Assembly (NCBI GenBank): GCA_016234445.1
Contig: JACRBT010000001.1
Span: 345,700-409,699, forward strand
Origin: Chloroflexota bacterium
GTDB lineage: Bacteria > Chloroflexota > Dehalococcoidia > Tepidiformales > Tepidiformaceae
Length of the DNA stretch: 64,000 nt
Direction of reading: 5' to 3'
Below are positions 63,925 to 64,000 of this stretch, piece by piece; position 1 is the first letter of the stretch, and each line of letters begins with the position of its first letter. The translations under genes and the position numbers were made by a program. The notes below the pieces were generated by a model, which worked only from the letters and a program-made list of their open reading frames with translations, was not told where the DNA came from and searched no databases.

Positions 63925-64000
63925 GATCCATCCGTACCGCGACGGGGACGGAGCGGCGTCTCCTGCCTCTTTCACATCCCCGCCACTCGGCCGCAGGTCG
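63925..64000 (+). repeat. Intergenic repeat, A unit copy 3 (reaches window edge)
   Basis: 76 bp nearly identical to copy 1 up to the last base of the window, so its right limit is unknown. Confidence 0.85.

Larger units (their letters stand above)
63489..64000. other. Intergenic region built of interspersed repeats
   Basis: 512 bp with no convincing gene. It contains three copies of an A unit and two of a B unit, in the order A1-B1-A2-B2-A3, listed separately. Long open frames on the minus strand are a by-product of the repeats and GC content. The region runs past the window edge. Confidence 0.7.

Noticed and set aside
63485..63931. Minus-strand open frame with repeated CHDCEGVVSRVPTDP phrase
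   Set aside because: The repeated phrases are translations of the intergenic B repeat; composition and lack of start signals argue against a gene. An overlapping frame at 63550-63975 is equally open.
63489..64000. CRISPR array
   Set aside because: Repeats are of two kinds, long, unevenly spaced and with partial copies; no regular spacers and no cas genes.

Overview
The window is high in G+C (roughly two thirds by eye) and looks like chromosomal DNA of a member of the Chloroflexota or a related deep-branching, largely F420-using bacterium. Reasons: a luciferase-type and a DDN-type putative F420 enzyme, an EtfD-type ETF:menaquinone oxidoreductase, a tungsten aldehyde oxidoreductase, an rplI-dnaB-dnaD-dnaC/I gene cluster, GTG/TTG starts, and many genes that appear to be read from leaderless mRNAs. 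The taxon is inference; no rRNA gene is present.

Layout. 1-11.7 kb: redox and acyl-CoA metabolism. It holds a partial LLM oxidoreductase, a pair of diiron (ferritin-like) paralogues of which one has lost its metal ligands, a flavin reductase, an acyl-CoA dehydrogenase, a Phd/PIN toxin-antitoxin pair, YajQ, a membrane-anchored sorbosone-dehydrogenase-like protein, an MFS exporter and a B12 mutase large subunit with isobutyryl-CoA-mutase residues. 11.9-17.5 kb: a five-gene Bat (aerotolerance-type) operon, moxR-DUF58-BatD-like-BatA-BatB/C fusion. 17.6-19.6 kb: comF, moaD, moaE and a Nudix hydrolase. 19.6-23.9 kb: replication cluster rplI-dnaB-dnaD-like-helicase loader, the loader carrying two AAA+ modules in tandem. 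23.9-34.8 kb: assorted enzymes, a tetR-hydrolase-GNAT unit divergent from a deazaflavin nitroreductase, an SPFH protein with tandem repeats, a tungsten AOR and an MDR oxidoreductase.

34.9-54.2 kb: one very long minus-strand translation unit, tRNA-Thr/Tyr/Thr, tuf, S10, spc and alpha operons, truA, rplM and rpsI, packed with 1-8 bp overlaps and closed by a strong terminator. 54.3-58.6 kb, plus strand: a UGSC-family selenoprotein read through an in-frame TGA, a DUF4188 protein, an AhpD-like protein, FabI, a GNAT, a nucleotidyltransferase and a small Cys protein. 58.6-63.5 kb, minus strand: a secreted matrixin-like protein with an altered zinc motif, EtfD and an acyl-CoA ligase. 63.5-64 kb: a cluster of interspersed intergenic repeats.

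Common themes: fatty-acid/acyl-CoA oxidation feeding a menaquinone pool (acyl-CoA dehydrogenase, acyl-CoA ligase, EtfD, acyl-CoA mutase), F420- and molybdenum/tungsten-cofactor chemistry (AOR, MoaD, MoaE), and a recurring promoter style in which a TANNNT -10 box lies 6-7 bp upstream of the start codon. The most striking single item is the selenocysteine gene at 54358-54876, which a standard gene caller would split in two.
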